Assembly: GCA_024207135.1 (NCBI GenBank) | Contig: CP042428.1 | Span: forward strand, 4,491,955 to 4,555,954 | DNA from: Arthrobacter sp. C2 | GTDB taxonomy: Bacteria > Actinomycetota > Actinomycetes > Actinomycetales > Micrococcaceae | DNA length: 64,000 nt | Reading direction: 5' to 3' | Translations under genes and position numbers: made by a program | In this document: positions 63,513-64,000 of the stretch, in pieces | Position numbering within the stretch: position 1 is the stretch's first letter | How the letters are laid out: the number at the start of each line of letters is the position of its first letter | The notes under the pieces: model-generated | Database searches by the model: none | Seen by the model: only the letters and a program-made list of their open reading frames with translations | What the model was told of the DNA's origin: nothing

Positions 63513-64000
63513 TCGGGACGTACGACCTTCAGGATCCTAAATGCCTTGTCCGTCGAGACCCGGTCGATGCTCCAGCCTTCGGGCAGGACCGTGCCCAGCC
63601 ATTTCTGCAGCGAGTCCGCGCCCAGGTTCTTTTGCACCACCAGCCAGGCTTCGCCACCCGGGGACAAGCGCGGCAGCCACAGCAGCAGCAGCTCGTGCAG
63701 CGCCTCCTTGCCGATCCGGATCGGCGGGTTGGACCAGATGGTGTTGTAGGTCCGGGCCGGGTCGACGTCATCCGGAAGGGCCACCACCACGTTCTTCAGG
63801 CCCAGCGCTGCGGCGTTGTCGCGGGTCAGGGCGAGGCTTCGCTCATTGACGTCGACCGCGTGGATGGTTGCCTCCGGCGAGGCCAAGGCCATGGAGAGCG
63901 CGATCGGTCCCCAGCCGCAGCCGATGTCCAGGAGGTTTCCCTCGGCCGACGGTGCCGGAACTCCGCGCAAAAGCACCGCGGTTCCCTTGTCGATCCGGTC
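63503..64000 (-). CDS. RsmC-like class I methyltransferase, 5' truncated by window edge
   Basis: The frame remains open at base 64000, so the start lies outside. Visible: SAM-binding LLDIGCGWGPIALSMALASP, then AVDVNERSLALTRDNAAALG and the NPP catalytic motif in IWSNPPIRIGKEAL, and the FRILKV end. This is the methyltransferase-small domain of RsmC/RlmG-like 16S/23S rRNA guanine-N2 methyltransferases. Commonly near dapF in actinobacteria. Confidence 0.88.
   Translation of the reverse strand, partial: DRIDKGTAVLLRGVPAPSAEGNLLDIGCGWGPIALSMALASPEATIHAVDVNERSLALTRDNAAALGLKNVVVALPDDVDPARTYNTIWSNPPIRIGKEALHELLLLWLPRLSPGGEAWLVVQKNLGADSLQKWLGTVLPEGWSIDRVSTDKAFRILKVVRPEES

Noticed and set aside
1..64000. 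CRISPR array, tRNA or rRNA genes
   Set aside because: No regularly spaced repeats with unique spacers, no cloverleaf with a CCA or T-loop consensus, and no ribosomal RNA sequence were seen.

Overview
The window is high-GC actinobacterial DNA. Its core gene order (pnp, M16 peptidase, dapB, TPR protein, dapA, rnj, ftsK, pgsA, cinA, a ClgR-type regulator, DUF3046, recA, recX, miaB, miaA, dapF), together with many leaderless genes (TANNNT, then 6-7 nt, then ATG/GTG), points to the Micrococcaceae, probably Arthrobacter or Paeniglutamicibacter. The genus is inferred from gene order and protein style, not from a marker gene.

Layout. 1-8.4 kb is accessory DNA: the end of a serine recombinase, an unrecognised 561-residue membrane-anchored protein, a ZIP metal transporter, a small excisionase-type HTH protein, a heat-shock group (Hsp20, a J-domain protein and small unknowns) and a decayed IS3-type transposase. 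8.4-12.3 kb holds pnp and the M16 peptidase. 12.5-31.5 kb is an interrupted stretch with an alanine/sodium symporter, PadR plus AarF kinase, moaA-moaD, a two-subunit 2-oxo-acid dehydrogenase E1 with a free-standing lipoyl domain, small regulator/membrane pairs, an IS1380-type element, remnants of a HigB toxin and of a DJ-1-like protein, a TetR/DHFR-like divergent pair, the moeA-moaC-mog-moaE operon and a putative HTH/nucleotidyltransferase toxin-antitoxin pair. 32-46 kb alternates lysine genes (dapB, dapA) and rnj with a secreted nuclease, gluconate uptake and phosphorylation, acetyltransferases and a tyrosine phosphatase. 46-50.2 kb is an aromatic-acid module (transporter, FAD monooxygenase, PucR regulator) that sits between the intact rnj 3' end and a decayed second copy of that 3' end. 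52.8-64 kb is core: ftsK to dapF and the edge of a methyltransferase.

How the genes work together. dapB, dapA and dapF feed diaminopimelate/lysine synthesis. pnp and rnj process RNA. recA (with a clear LexA box) and recX form the SOS recombination unit, and ftsK segregates DNA. miaA and miaB modify tRNA adenosine 37. Molybdenum-cofactor genes lie in two groups about 9 kb apart. gntK-gntP import and phosphorylate gluconate. The most unusual points are the duplicated rnj end around the aromatic module, the leaderless HTH/nucleotidyltransferase pair whose start codon lies inside a 17-bp palindrome, the E1/lipoyl operon without an E2 core, several well-phased operator arrays, and a one-base frameshift in an acetyltransferase.
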